Notes: generated by a model from the letters alone, not told the origin. Counted from the stretch's first letter, positions 1-19,861 are shown. The stretch: 64,000 nt of DNA from Actinomadura rudentiformis (GCF_008923185.1 NZ_WBMT01000014.1:1-64000), one strand, 5' to 3'. A program made the numbers and translations.

Positions 1-527
1 ACGTAGACCCGCAGGTCGGGAATCCCCGTGCCGATGATGCTGCCAGGCGCGGTCGCGGCATAGGCACGGTCGAGCGCGACGTACGACACGTGCACGGTCG
101 TCTCAGTGATCCCGTACATGTTGACCAGAGTCGGCGCGTCATCCGCGTGGCGGCCGTACCAGTCTTCGAGACGGCCCAACTCCAGCGCCTCACCACCGAA
201 GACGACGTAACGCAACGCCAAGTCGGCACCGGGATTGTCCCTATCGGCCACCATGAGCTGATAGAACGCCGACGGCGTCTGATTAAGGACCGTGACCCTC
301 TCAGCCACGAGCAGCTTCAAGAAGTCGTCCGGCGAACGCGAAACCATGAAGGGAACGACGACCAAGCGGCCGCCATACAGCAGCGAGCCCCACAGCTCCC
401 ACACTGTGAAGTCGAACGCATACGAATGGAACAACGTCCACACATCATCCGGGCCAAAGTCGAACCACGGCTCGGTCGAACGCAGCAACCGCACCACGTT
501 CTGATGCGGAACCACAACCCCCTTGGG
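1..527 (-). repeat. Perfect 527-bp repeat, copy 1 (Thr A domain of second NRPS)
   Basis: Bases 1-527 match 7674-8200 without a difference that I can find. The match ends at 527/8200, just after the A3 phosphate-binding motif. Beyond it the two genes differ at many synonymous positions while the protein stays alike. The left end is cut by the window, so the true tract may be longer. Confidence 0.95.
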
Positions 528-3500
528 CCGACCCGTGGAGCCCGACGTGTAGATGACGTACGCCGGATTGTCCGGTGAGACGGCCACACCCAGGTTGGAG
601 TCGGCATACTCGCCCGGCACTTCGACCGAGTCGAGTGTCAGGACGGGTCGGGCGTCTTCAAGCATGTAGGCGATGCGGTCGGCCGGGTAGTCCGGATCGA
701 TCGGCACATACGCCGCACCCGACTTGAGCACCGCCAACACCGCGATCACCAGATCAGCCGAGCGCGGCAACTTCAACGCCACAAACTGCTCCGGCCCGAC
801 GCCCTGCGCCACCAGATGACGCGCCAAACGGTTGGCCCGCGCGTTCACCTCGCCATACGACAGCGTCACACCCTCGAACGACACCGCCGCAGCATCCGGC
901 CGCAACGCCACCTGCGCCTCGAACAACTCCGGAATCGTCGTCCGCCCCACCGACCCCGCCGCGCCACCCGCCCACTTGCGCAGGATGGTTCGGCGTTCTG
1001 CCCGGTCGAGGATCTCGGCGGTGCTGATCGGCTCGTCGGGGGCGTCGAGCAGCTCTCGCACCAGCCGTTCGAAGCGGGCCGCGATCGACTCGGCGGTGGC
1101 CGGGTCGAAGAGGTCGAGCGCGTACTCCAGTCCGGCTTCGATACCGGCGGGAGCACCGTCGTCGCCGTGCCGTTCCTCCACGTAGAGGCACAAGTCGTAC
1201 TTGGCTGCGCCTGACGGAAGCGGCTCGGTTCCGCCGCTCAGCCCTTCCAGTTCAAGCCTGGCCTCGGGGTTGTTCTGGAACGACAGCGCGACCTGGAACA
1301 GCGGGTGCCGGGACATCGACCGCGCCGGGTTGAGCACCTCGACGAGCCGCTCGAACGGCAGGTCCTGATGCGCGTACGCGGCGAGGTCGGTCTCCTTGAC
1401 CCGCCCGATCAGTTCACGGAACGACGGGTCGCCGGACGTGTCGGTGCGCAGCACGAGCATGTTGACGAACATGCCGACCAGGTCGTCCAGCGCCTCGTCC
1501 GTACGGCCCGCGATCGGCGAGCCGATCGGCACGTCCGTCCCGGCACCGAGACGCGTCAGCAGCGCCGCGTACGCCGCCTGCATCACCATGAACAGGCTGG
1601 CGCCGCTCTCCCGAGCGACCTTCAGCAGCCGCGCGTGCAGGTCGGCGTCGAGCTCGAAGGCGAACGTGGCGCCCCGGTGGCTGGCCTCGGCCGGACGGGG
1701 CCGGTCGGCCGGAAGCTCCAGCTGGTCCGGGATCCCGGCAAGGGCCTGGGTCCAGTACGCGATCTGCCGTGAGATGAGGCTTTCCGGGTCGTCCTCCGAC
1801 CCGAACAGCTCCTGCTGCCACAGCGTGTAGTCCGCATACTGCACCGGCAACGGCGCCCAGTCCGGCGCCTTGCCCTCCCTGCGCGCCGCGTACGCCACGA
1901 TCACATCCCGGGCCAGCGGCGCCATCGACCAGCCGTCAGCCGCGATGTGGTGCAGGACCAGCATCAGAACGTGGACGTCGCCGCCGAGCGAGAACAGCCG
2001 GACGCGCAGCGGCGGCTCGATCGACAGGTCGAAGCCCTGCCCGACGACGGCGGCCAGCTCGGCGGACAGCCGCGCCTCGTCCGTCTCGGTCACGGTGAGC
2101 CGGGGCCGCGCAACGGCCGGGTCGAGCACGAGCTGCCGCGCGGTGCCGGAGCCGTCCGGGAAGATCGTGCGGAGCGACTCGTGCCGTGTCACCACGTCGC
2201 CGAGGGCGGCCTGCAGCGCCGCGTGGTCGATGTCCCCCACGAGCCGCAGAGCTGCGGGCATGTTGAACGTGGCCGAGCGCCCCTCGAAGCGGTTGAGGAA
2301 CCACAACCGCTGCTGCGCGTACGACAGCGGGACGATGTCCGGGCGCCGTTCGGCACGGGCGAGCGCGGGCCTGACCTCGCCGGATGCCTCGGCGAGCCGC
2401 TCGGCAAGACCGGCCACCGTCGGCGCCTCGAAGAGGGCCCGGAGCGGCAGCTCCACACCGAGCGCCGACCGGATCCTGCCGACCAGGCGCGTCGCGATCA
2501 GCGAGTCGCCGCCGAGCGCGAAGAACCCGTCGTCCACGCCGACCCGCGCGACGCCGAGCACCTCGGCGAACAGCCCGGCGAGGATCTCCTCGCGCGGCGA
2601 CCGCGGTGCCCGGCTGACCGAGGCCCCCGTGTCGGGAGCGGGCAGGGCCCGCCGGTCCAGCTTCCCGTGCACGGTCAGCGGCAGCGCCTCCAGCACGGTG
2701 AACGAGGGGACCATGTAGCCGGGGAGGTTCGCGGCGACATGCCGCCGCAGCGCCGCGACGTCCACCTCTCCGGCGACATAGGCGGCCAGGCGCTTGTCCC
2801 CCGGCGTGTCCTCGCGGACGACGACGGCGGCCTGCGTGACACCCGGGTACGCGCCGACGACGCTCTCGATCTCGCCGAGCTCGACCCGGTAGCCGCGGAT
2901 CTTCACCTGGTCGTCGACCCGGCCGAGGTATTCGACGGTGCCCTCAGCCGTCCAGCGCGCAAGGTCACCGGTCCGGTACATCCGATCGCCCGGGTCTCCG
3001 AACGGGTCGGCGACGAACCGTTCGGCGGTCATGCCGGGACGGTCGAAATAACCGCGCGCCAGCTGGACACCGGCGAGGTAGAGCTCACCGGGGATGCCGG
3101 GCGGCACGGGCTGCAAGGCCGCGTCGAGCACGTACGAGCGGGTGTTGCGGTAGGGGCCGCCGACCGTGGGACGTTCGCTGAGGCCGACGACCTGGTTCAT
3201 CGTGTCGATCGTCGACTCGGTCGGCCCGTAGAAGTTGCGGGTCGTCACGCCGGGCAGCGCACGCAGCTCGTCCCACAGCGCCGCGCTGATCGCCTCTCCA
3301 CCGAGCAGCAGTTGAGACGGCCGGTGCCGCCCGTCATCGGCGAGCAGCCCGGCCTCCCGCAGCGACTGGAAGTGCGACGGCGTGGTGTTGACCAGGTCGA
3401 TGCGCGCCTTGGCGACGTACGCCGTGTAGGCCTCCACGTCACGGCGTGTCTCGTCGTCGATGAGGTGCAGCTCGTGGCCGTACATCATCCACAGCAGGCC

Positions 3501-5422
3501 CATCCACGACGTGTCGAACGAGAACGACGACAGGTGCGCGAACCGCATCCGCCGGCCGCCGGCCGCCTCGATCGCCGGGTCGAAGAACGCGGCGCGGTGC
3601 GCCTCGAAGTAGTTGAGGACGCCCGCGTGCGGCACGACCACGCCCTTGGGGCGTCCGGTCGAGCCCGAGGTGTAGATGACATAGGCGCTGTTGCGCGCCG
3701 AAGCCCTGCGTTCAGGGTCATGCGAAGGACGACCCGTGACGTCGAGGTTCTCCCTGATCGTCAGCGCGGGCCGGCAGTCGTCGAGCATGTGGGCGATGCG
3801 GTCCGCCGGGTACTCGGGATCGATCGGCACGTACGCCGCGCCCGCCTTCAGCACCCCGAGGATCGACACGACGATCTCGGGGATGCGCGGCAGCACCAGC
3901 GCGACCCGGTCCTCGGGCCCCACCCCACGAGCGATCAGCTCGTGCGCGAGGCGGTTGGCCCGCGCGTTCAGCTCCGCATACGTGAGGGAAAGATCTCCCC
4001 ACACCAGCGCGACATCGTCCGGCGTCCGCGCGGCCTGTGCTTCGAAGAGCTCCGGCAGCGTGCCCGGGCGCAGCTCCGCCGCCGTGTCGTTCCAGGCCGC
4101 GAGCCGTGCGCGCTCGTCCTCCCCCGCCAGCTCCACGGCCCCGATCGCCTGCCCGGAGTCGGCGGCGAACGCCTCCAGAAAACGCCGGATGCGGGCCAGC
4201 AGCGCCTCGACGACGTCCTTCTCGTAGACGTCCGGCCGGTAGTGCAGCCGCAGCGACAGTCCGGGGCCGGGCACGGCGACGAACGACAGCGGGAAATGCG
4301 TCGCGTCGTACGACTCGGCGCCGGAGATCCGCACACCGTTCAGGGATCCGTCCATCGAGGCCGGGTCGAACGGATAGTTCTCCAGCACGGTCATCGTGTC
4401 GAAGAGCTGGCCGTGGCCCGCCACCCGCTGGATGTCGGTGAGGCCGAGGTGGTGGTGCGGCAGCAGGTCGGCCTGCTCGTCCTGGAGGCGCTCCATGAGC
4501 GCGGAGAGGGGTTCGTCGGGCCGGTACCGCACGCGGACGGGCAGGGTGTTGATGAAGAGCCCGATCATCTGCTCGACGCCGGGGAGCTCCGCCGGCCGAC
4601 CCGACACGGTGGAGCCGAAGACCACGTCGTTGGTTCCGAGCAGGCGTCCGAGCACCAGGCCCCACGCGCCCTGCAGCACGGTGCTGAGCGTGACGCCGTG
4701 CCGCCGGGCGGCACGCTGGAGCTTCTTGGTCAGCCGCTCGTCCAGCTCGGTGATGGTCCGTTCGGGCAGCACGGGCGGGCGGCCCGCCGCGTCGGGCGCC
4801 ACAAGACTCGGCTCGGTCACGCCGTCGAGCGCGGCCTGCCAGGCCTTTTCGGCGGCGCCACGGTCCTGCTGGGAGAGCCAGGCCAGATAGTTCTTGTACG
4901 GGGTGACGCGCGGGAAGCCCGAGTCGTGGCCACCCTGCACGTACAACGTGAACAGCTCGGTCGCCAGGATCGGCGTGGACCAGCCGTCCAGCAGGATGTG
5001 GTGATTGGTGAACACCAGCCGGTGCCGTTCGGCGCCCAGCCTGACCAGGACGAACCGCAGCAGGGGCGGCGCGGTCACGTCGAAACGGCGCGTCCGTTCC
5101 CGCGCCACGACCGCGTCCGCCTCGGCCTCGTCCGCGACGTCGAGCTCCTCCCAGGGCAGCTCGACGCCGCGCGGAATGACCTGCACCGGCTTGGAGAGGT
5201 CCTCGTGCCAGAACGCGGCGCGCAGGTTGGAGTGGCGCCGCAGCAGCGTGTCCGCGGCGGTGCGCAGCGCGGCGGCGTCCAGCGGCCCGTCGAGATCGAG
5301 AACGATCTGCGCCGTGTAGACGTCCCTGCCACCCGAGCCGGTGTCCGCGTCGTACAGCGCATGGAAGAAGAATCCCTGCTGCAGCGGCGACAGCGGCAGG
5401 ATGTCCTCAAGGTCACCACGGT

Positions 5423-5426
<4 letters not shown>
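1..5426 (-). CDS. NRPS, partial (C-A-T-C-A..., runs off the left edge)
   Basis: Nonribosomal peptide synthetase read leftwards and cut by the window edge, so no stop is seen. Order by position: C (about 5410-4080; SPLQQGFFFHAL and NHHILLDGWS), A (4060-2640), T (2630-2390, GGDSL), C (2370-1030, HHIAADGWS) and the start of a second A domain (985-1). I choose a TTG start at 5426 because its TTGA overlaps the stop of the upstream NRPS and GGAGGA lies 9 bases before it. The first C domain has the form that follows an epimerase (DCL), matching the terminal E domain of the upstream protein. Code residues read by alignment to GrsA are DTMNLGFID for A1 (not recognised) and DFWNVGMVH for A2 (threonine). 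No thioesterase is in the window, so the assembly line continues beyond base 1. Confidence 0.9.
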
Positions 5427-15028
<9,602 letters not shown>

Positions 15029-15429
15029 CAGGAGGCACTTTCCCGGTCTGAGGGGTTTTGTGTGACGCGAAGAGTGACGACGAAACTTCGGGCTGTACCC
15101 CGTCCCCTTTCCCCGAATCCCTGCCGGTCTCGCGTCGCTCACGCGCGACCCCATCGCGCCGAGCCAGCTCCCAACCAGTGCAGAGCGCCGCTGCTTTCCC
15201 GCCCCCCGGTCAGGGCAAGCCCTCGACCACGTCTGTACTGAGGAGTAGCGGTGCCACAGTTAACCAGCCTGTCACATGCCTCGCAATCCCCCCGTATGTA
15301 GAACTTAGCCGCAGGAATTGCTCACGACCGTGACAAAAAAGCCTGTTGGCGGCGCATGGGACGCTCGACAAGTGACAAGGGTTGACGACCGAACTCGGCC
15401 AATGTCATCACGGAGAGTGAACGACGCCC
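15029..15429. promoter_or_regulatory. 401-bp gene-free leader between the stand-alone A gene and the NRPS
   Basis: No coding frame resembling an A9-A10 region is present on the minus strand here, so the upstream adenylation gene has not merely been split off by a frameshift. The stretch is less GC-rich than its flanks and presumably holds the NRPS promoter or leader on the minus strand. I cannot assign a convincing -35/-10 pair, and I saw no iron-box (DmdR/IdeR type) palindrome. A weak GGGAAAG lies about 9 bases before the NRPS ATG. Confidence 0.4.
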
Positions 15430-17037
15430 TCAGCGGTCCGCGACGGACGCTGGGCTGACCGGGGACGCCGGGCTGACCGGGGACGCCGGGCTGACCGGGG
15501 ACGCCGGGCTGACCGGGGACGCTGGGTTGACCGGGTACTCGTGCACCACCACCGCGGCGGCCCCGACGCCCGGGTGCCGCTGCAGCACGGCCTCGATCTC
15601 GCCGAGTTCCATCCGGACGCCCGCGATCTTGACCTGGCGGTCGACGCGGCCCAGGTACTGCAGGGTGGGCACGCCCGCACCGGATGCCGAGGGTGACAGC
15701 AGCCGGACGGCGTCCCCGGTCCGGTAGAGACGGCCGGACGGCGTCCGCTCGAACGGGTCGGAGTAGAAGGCCTCGCGGGTGCGCTCGTGGTCGCCGAGAT
15801 AGCCGCGCCCCACGCAGACGCCGCCGACGAAGAGCTCACCGGTCTCGCCGATGTCGCAGGCGCTCCAGGTGCCGTCGTCCTCGTTCCGCAGCACGTAGAG
15901 CTGGGTGTTGACGATGGGGGTGCCGATCGGCAGCCGAAGAAGCTCCAGGTCCTTGGCGGTCACCGTGTGGTGGGTGACGTCGTCGGAGCACTCCGTAGGG
16001 CCGTAGGCGTTGAGCAGCCGGGCGTGCGGCATGGCCTCCAGCCAGCGGCGCGACAGCTCGGCCGGCAGCTCCTCCCCGGTCGCGATCATCCACCGCAACC
16101 CGCCGAGAGAATGCGCGGGAGCCCCTGTGAGGTCATCGAGAAGGTGCCTGACCATGGTCGGGACCAGCTCGACGATGGTGATGCCCTGCTCGTCGACGGC
16201 CCGTGCGAAGGCCATCGGGTCGTGCCCGACGTCGTCGCCGATGACGTCCACCCGGCCGCCCAGGAGCAGCGGGCAGAGCATCTGCCAGACCGAGATGTCG
16301 AAGCCCAGCGGGGCGGTCTGGGCCAGCACGTCGGCGGGCGTCATCTCCAGGTCGACGATCTTGGCGTAGAGGTGGTTGATCATCCCTTGGTGCTCGACCA
16401 CGGCGCCCTTGGGCGTGCCGGTCGAGCCCGAGGTGAAGAGCACGTACCGGGGCTGGTCGAGGGCGTGCAGGCGCGGCTCGCCCGGCCATGGCTCGCAGGT
16501 GTCCGCGCGTTCGGCCCGGATGATCTCGCAGCCCGCCTCGGCCGCGCCGGCCAGGAGCGCCGGTGCCGGCTCCCCCTGGTCGACGGTCACCAGCACGCGC
16601 GCGCCGGCCTGGGTGAGCACGTCCCGGACCCGCGCGGCCGGCCAGGTCTCGTCGGCGGGGACATAGAGCGCGCCGATCAGCTCGATGGCGAGGAACGCGG
16701 AGATCACGGTGGCACAGCGCGCGCCGCCCACGCCGACGACCGTGCCAGGCTCGACGCCCGCGCGTTCCAGCACAGTGGCCAGGCGGCGGGCCTCGGCGGC
16801 GAGCCCGGCATAGGAGAGCGAACGCGTCGCGTCGGTGACGGCGGGCCGATCGCCCTCGGCGGCGAAACGCTCGACCCGGGTGATGACCGGATCGGTGAGG
16901 TCGACCGGGTGCTCGCGGGTCATGCCGTGGCGGACGGCCAGCTCACGGGCCCGCGCGACCTCCGCCGGGGACACGTTCAGTGCGGGCAGCCCGGCCGGCG
17001 CGAGCAACCGTTCAGCGACCTGTCCGCGAGCATTCAT
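15430..17037 (-). CDS. Stand-alone adenylation protein, C-terminally truncated, predicted Dap-specific
   Basis: 535-aa amino-acid adenylating protein with no carrier domain. Motifs in order: YVLFTSGSTGTPKGAVVEH (A3), FDISVWQML (A4), NAYGPTECSDD (A5), LYRTGD (A7) and VKIAGVRMELGEIE (A8). It then stops being an A domain after AAVVVHEYP and ends in PASPVS repeats, so A9 and the A10 lysine are missing. Pocket residues by GrsA alignment are D-I-W-E-I-T-A-D-D, almost the known diaminobutyrate code (DIWELTADDK). With Dap-forming genes next door, Dap is the likely substrate. The missing end is found in NRPS module 2, which has no other A domain. ATG with GGAGAG 6-7 bases upstream. It diverges from the sbnA-like gene. 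Confidence 0.9.
   Translation of the reverse strand: MNARGQVAERLLAPAGLPALNVSPAEVARARELAVRHGMTREHPVDLTDPVITRVERFAAEGDRPAVTDATRSLSYAGLAAEARRLATVLERAGVEPGTVVGVGGARCATVISAFLAIELIGALYVPADETWPAARVRDVLTQAGARVLVTVDQGEPAPALLAGAAEAGCEIIRAERADTCEPWPGEPRLHALDQPRYVLFTSGSTGTPKGAVVEHQGMINHLYAKIVDLEMTPADVLAQTAPLGFDISVWQMLCPLLLGGRVDVIGDDVGHDPMAFARAVDEQGITIVELVPTMVRHLLDDLTGAPAHSLGGLRWMIATGEELPAELSRRWLEAMPHARLLNAYGPTECSDDVTHHTVTAKDLELLRLPIGTPIVNTQLYVLRNEDDGTWSACDIGETGELFVGGVCVGRGYLGDHERTREAFYSDPFERTPSGRLYRTGDAVRLLSPSASGAGVPTLQYLGRVDRQVKIAGVRMELGEIEAVLQRHPGVGAAAVVVHEYPVNPASPVSPASPVSPASPVSPASPVSPASVADR
15437..15535 (-). repeat. 18-bp in-frame tandem repeats encoding (PASPVS)n
   Basis: About five head-to-tail copies of an 18-bp unit (plus strand GGGCTGACCGGGGACGCC, with one or two changes in the end units). 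They encode the Pro-Ser-rich tail of the stand-alone adenylation protein. They sit exactly where A9-A10 should follow. Copy number should vary easily by slippage without breaking the frame. Confidence 0.9.
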
Positions 17038-17383
17038 CTTAACTCTCCGTGATGTAGGAATTCTCCACCGTCATCGGTAAATCATGTCGGCCCAACAGCT
17101 TATGACCGACCCCGGCCGAATCTGCACCAGAATCGACTCATAGGAGACTACCGGCGAGTAAGTAGGGGGTTGCGGGCACACAACCCCGAAGGTACGGTTA
17201 TGCTCCGCCACGGTTCGGTCCAGAACCTCGTGGCGCGCTTCGGGGGGCAGATGGGGGACACCCGAAATTGCTTTTTGGGTATTCGATTCACGGGACGGCG
17301 CGGGATCACCAATCCAAGTCCCTCGGCAGGAAAGTAACAATTTCACCGGACCTGTTGATCGTCGTTTCCGCAAGGGTGGCAGC
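17038..17383. promoter_or_regulatory. Divergent promoter region with hairpin, adenylation gene / sbnA-like gene
   Basis: 346 bp without a gene between two divergent starts, so it should hold both promoters. An inverted repeat GGGGTTG (17166-17172) / CAACCCC (17181-17187) has an 8-base loop. A second, weaker hairpin-like stretch near 17260-17280 pairs ACCC-AAA with TTT-GGGT. Either could be an attenuator or a protein site; nothing in the sequence decides. No iron-box palindrome was seen, which speaks against simple iron control of a siderophore. Confidence 0.45.
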
Positions 17384-18400
17384 GTGCCCATCATCACCTC
17401 GCCGCAGGACTTCAATGTCGAGGATCTCTATGTGGATCTCCGGCCGGTCCTCGACTGTCCGCTCTATCTCAAATGCGAGGGATTCAATTTCGCCGGGTCG
17501 GTGAAGCTCAAGGCCGCCGCCGAGATGGTCGAGGCGGCCGAGCGGGACGGTGCCCTGACCCCCGAATCGATCATCGTCGAGTCGTCCTCGGGCAACCTCG
17601 GCATCGCGCTCAGCATCATCGCGGCGAGCAAGGGATACCGCTTCATCTGCGTCACCGACCCCCGCTGCAACCCGGCGTCGATGCGGCTCATGCGCGCCCT
17701 CGGCGCCGAGGTCCGGGTCATCTCGCGGCAGGACGCCAACGGGGGCTTCCTGGAGAGCCGGATCAAGTACGTGCGGGAACTCTGTGAGACCGAACGCGAC
17801 GGCACCGAACGAAACGGCGGGGCGGAGTACGTCTGGCTCAACCAGTACGCCAACCACAACAACTGGCTGGCGCACTACCGCGGTACCGCACCGGCCATCG
17901 ACCGGCACTTCCCCGAACTGGAGGTGCTCTTCGTCGGCGCCGGCACCACGGGGACGCTGATGGGCTGCGCGCGGTACTTCCGGGAGCGCCGCCGTCCGGT
18001 CACCATCGTCGCCGTCGACGCGGTCGGCTCGGTCACCTTCGGCGGCATCCCCGAGCGCCGGATGGTGCCCGGCCTCGGCACCAGCAGCCGCCCCGAGCTC
18101 GTCGACGAGTCGTTCATCGACGACGTCGTGCACGTGCCGGAGACCGACACCATCCGCACGGTGCACCGGCTGTCGTCGCGGGGCTTCCTCTTCGGCGGGT
18201 CGACCGGGACCGTCGTCAGCGGCGCGGAGCGCTGGCTCGCCGAGAAGTACCCCGGTGAGTCCCCCGTGGCCGTCGCGATAGCCCCCGACCTGGGCGAACG
18301 CTATCTCGACTCCATCTACGAGGAGAGCTGGCTCCGCGACAACTTCGGCCACATCCTCGCCGACCTGAACCTCCCCAACGCCGATATTCTCGGCATCTGA
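17384..18400 (+). CDS. sbnA: SbnA-like PLP enzyme: N-(2-amino-2-carboxyethyl)-L-glutamate synthase
   Basis: 338-aa fold-type II PLP enzyme of the cysteine synthase superfamily. SVKLKAAAEM carries the PLP lysine, SSSGNLGIAL is the substrate loop, and GAGTTGTLMG and FGGSTGT bind the phosphate. In staphyloferrin B synthesis SbnA joins O-phosphoserine and glutamate to form ACEGA, which SbnB then splits to Dap. The SbnB-like gene follows after 44 bp, which makes this role much more likely than cysteine synthesis. GTG start with AAGGGTGG upstream. It diverges from the stand-alone A gene predicted to use Dap. Symbol by family; not proven here. Confidence 0.88.
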   Translation: MPIITSPQDFNVEDLYVDLRPVLDCPLYLKCEGFNFAGSVKLKAAAEMVEAAERDGALTPESIIVESSSGNLGIALSIIAASKGYRFICVTDPRCNPASMRLMRALGAEVRVISRQDANGGFLESRIKYVRELCETERDGTERNGGAEYVWLNQYANHNNWLAHYRGTAPAIDRHFPELEVLFVGAGTTGTLMGCARYFRERRRPVTIVAVDAVGSVTFGGIPERRMVPGLGTSSRPELVDESFIDDVVHVPETDTIRTVHRLSSRGFLFGGSTGTVVSGAERWLAEKYPGESPVAVAIAPDLGERYLDSIYEESWLRDNFGHILADLNLPNADILGI

Positions 18401-18444
18401 TCGCCTTCCACCCGCCCTTTCACGTTCTCGGAGTTCGACGGACC

Positions 18445-19470
18445 ATGACGCAGCCCCCCTCCTTCGCCGTGATCTCAGGCGCCCAGGTACACGAGGCGAT
18501 CACCGGCCGGGAAGACCAGGTCACCCGGATGATCGAGGCCGCCTACCGGCTGCACGGCGAGGGCGCGACCGTCAACCCGGACTCCTACTTCCTGCGCTTC
18601 CCCGACCGCCCGTCGTCGCGGATCATCGCGCTGCCCGCCTCGGTCAAGGGCGACGTGGACGTGCACGGCATCAAGTGGATCTCCAGCTTCCCCGAGAACG
18701 TGCAGGCGGGGATCCCACGCGCGTCCGCCGTGCTGATCCTCAACGACACCGGGACGGGCTACCCGTTCGCCTGCCTGGAGAGCTCCATCATCAGCGCCGC
18801 CCGGACGGCCGCCTCCGCGGCGCTCGCCGCCGCCGAGCTCAGCTCCCGCCGGGGCGTGCGCCCGGGCAGGGTCGGGTTCTTCGGCGTCGGCCTGATCGCC
18901 CGCTACATCCACACCTATCTCGCGGGCAACGGCTTCACCTTCGACGAGCTGGGCGTCCATGACCTGTCACGCGAGCACGCGGAGGGCTTCAAGGGCTACC
19001 TCGAACGTTCGGAGAAGGGCACGATCACGATCCACGAGTCGGCCGAGGACCTCGTCCGGTCGTCCGATCTGATCGTCTTCGCCACCGTGGCCGGCGAGCC
19101 GCACGTCACCGACCCGGCCTGGTTCGGGCACAACCCGCTCGTGCTCCACGTCTCGCTGCGGGACCTCTCCCCCGAGATCATCCTGTCGTCCTACAACGTG
19201 GTGGACGACGTCGAGCACTGCATGAAGGCCAACACCTCCCCGCACCTGGCCGAGCAGCGGGTGGGCCACCGCGACTTCGTCGCCGGGACGCTCTACGACG
19301 TCCTCACCGGAGCGATCACGCCGCCGGCCGGCACGCCGGTGGTGTTCTCCCCGTTCGGCCTCGGCGTCCTCGACCTCGCCGTCGCCCGCTACGTCTACGA
19401 CCAGGTCACCGCCGCCGGGGACCTGCAGACCGTGCCCGGCTTCTTCCACGAGCTCAAGCGCTACGGCTGA
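18445..19470 (+). CDS. sbnB: SbnB-like ACEGA dehydrogenase (ornithine cyclodeaminase family)
   Basis: 341-aa member of the ornithine cyclodeaminase / mu-crystallin family with a Rossmann motif GVGLIARYIHTYL near residue 148 and the conserved KWISSFPENV region. SbnB oxidatively hydrolyses ACEGA with NAD+ to L-Dap, 2-oxoglutarate and ammonia-free NADH products as known for Staphylococcus. Pairing with the SbnA homologue 44 bp upstream supports this over ornithine cyclisation. Together they would supply the diamino acid for the adenylation protein at 17037-15430. It is probably cotranscribed with sbnA. Confidence 0.88.
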   Translation: MTQPPSFAVISGAQVHEAITGREDQVTRMIEAAYRLHGEGATVNPDSYFLRFPDRPSSRIIALPASVKGDVDVHGIKWISSFPENVQAGIPRASAVLILNDTGTGYPFACLESSIISAARTAASAALAAAELSSRRGVRPGRVGFFGVGLIARYIHTYLAGNGFTFDELGVHDLSREHAEGFKGYLERSEKGTITIHESAEDLVRSSDLIVFATVAGEPHVTDPAWFGHNPLVLHVSLRDLSPEIILSSYNVVDDVEHCMKANTSPHLAEQRVGHRDFVAGTLYDVLTGAITPPAGTPVVFSPFGLGVLDLAVARYVYDQVTAAGDLQTVPGFFHELKRYG

Positions 19471-19555
19471 ACGCGGCGCCCGGCGGATGGGCTGATGCCC
19501 GTGATGGACCGATGCCCGGCGGATGGACTCCCGTAGAAACGGGAAGGTGTCGGGC

Positions 19556-19789
19556 ATGGAAGACAAACGGGCCGACGTTCAGGAGCTCTCCGACTTCGAG
19601 CTCTACGTCTACGAAACGGTCGCCGAGATCGACAAGGCCGGCGGCGCGGCCAACATCGAGACGCTGCGGAACCTCATCGACCGCCCGGAGGAGGACATCT
19701 GGGCGGCGTTGAGCCACCTGGTCTCCGCCAACCACGTGCACTCCACCGCCAAGGGCTTCACCCTCGGCCCGCACGACTGGGCACCCTGA
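19556..19789 (+). CDS. Small winged-helix-like protein, unknown function
   Basis: 77-aa acidic protein. The order of helices and the ending (ANIETLRNLIDRPEED, then ALSHLVSANHVHS, then a G-x-x-LGP strand) resembles a winged helix-turn-helix of the kind used for DNA binding or protein contacts. ATG at 19556 is preferred to one at 19523 because GGGAAGG lies about 10 bases before it. It follows sbnB by 85 bp on the same strand and could be a small regulator of the cluster or unrelated. I do not recognise a named family. Confidence 0.65.
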   Translation: MEDKRADVQELSDFELYVYETVAEIDKAGGAANIETLRNLIDRPEEDIWAALSHLVSANHVHSTAKGFTLGPHDWAP

Positions 19790-19821
19790 CGCTGGCCCCG
19801 GGCCACCCCGTACGGCACAAT

Positions 19822-19844
19822 CAACCAAGCAAGCGTCAGGTTGG
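19822..19844. promoter_or_regulatory. Imperfect palindrome before the acyl-CoA dehydrogenase gene
   Basis: CAACCAAGCAAGCGTCAGGTTGG: CAACC and GGTTG arms around AAGCAAGCGTC, 18 bases before the ATG at 19862. It resembles the perfect palindrome at 23371-23398 (16 of 20 central positions) and is probably a site for the same TetR-type regulator. Confidence 0.5.
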
Positions 19845-19861
19845 CTACAGGGGAGGCCTGG

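Noticed and set aside
15029..15429. A frameshifted A9-A10 end for the stand-alone adenylation gene
   Set aside because: None of the minus-strand frames after its stop contains LPxYM or NGKxD; the end is truly absent.
15437..15535. Tandem repeat as a CRISPR or attachment site
   Set aside because: Continuous in-frame coding repeat without spacers.
15029..17383. Iron-box (DmdR/IdeR) control of a siderophore cluster
   Set aside because: Staphyloferrin-like Dap genes suggested it, but no TTAGGTTAGGCTAACCTAA-type palindrome was found in either control region.
17384..18400. Housekeeping cysteine synthase
   Set aside because: Immediate SbnB-like partner and NRPS setting fit Dap synthesis; sequence is of the SbnA branch.
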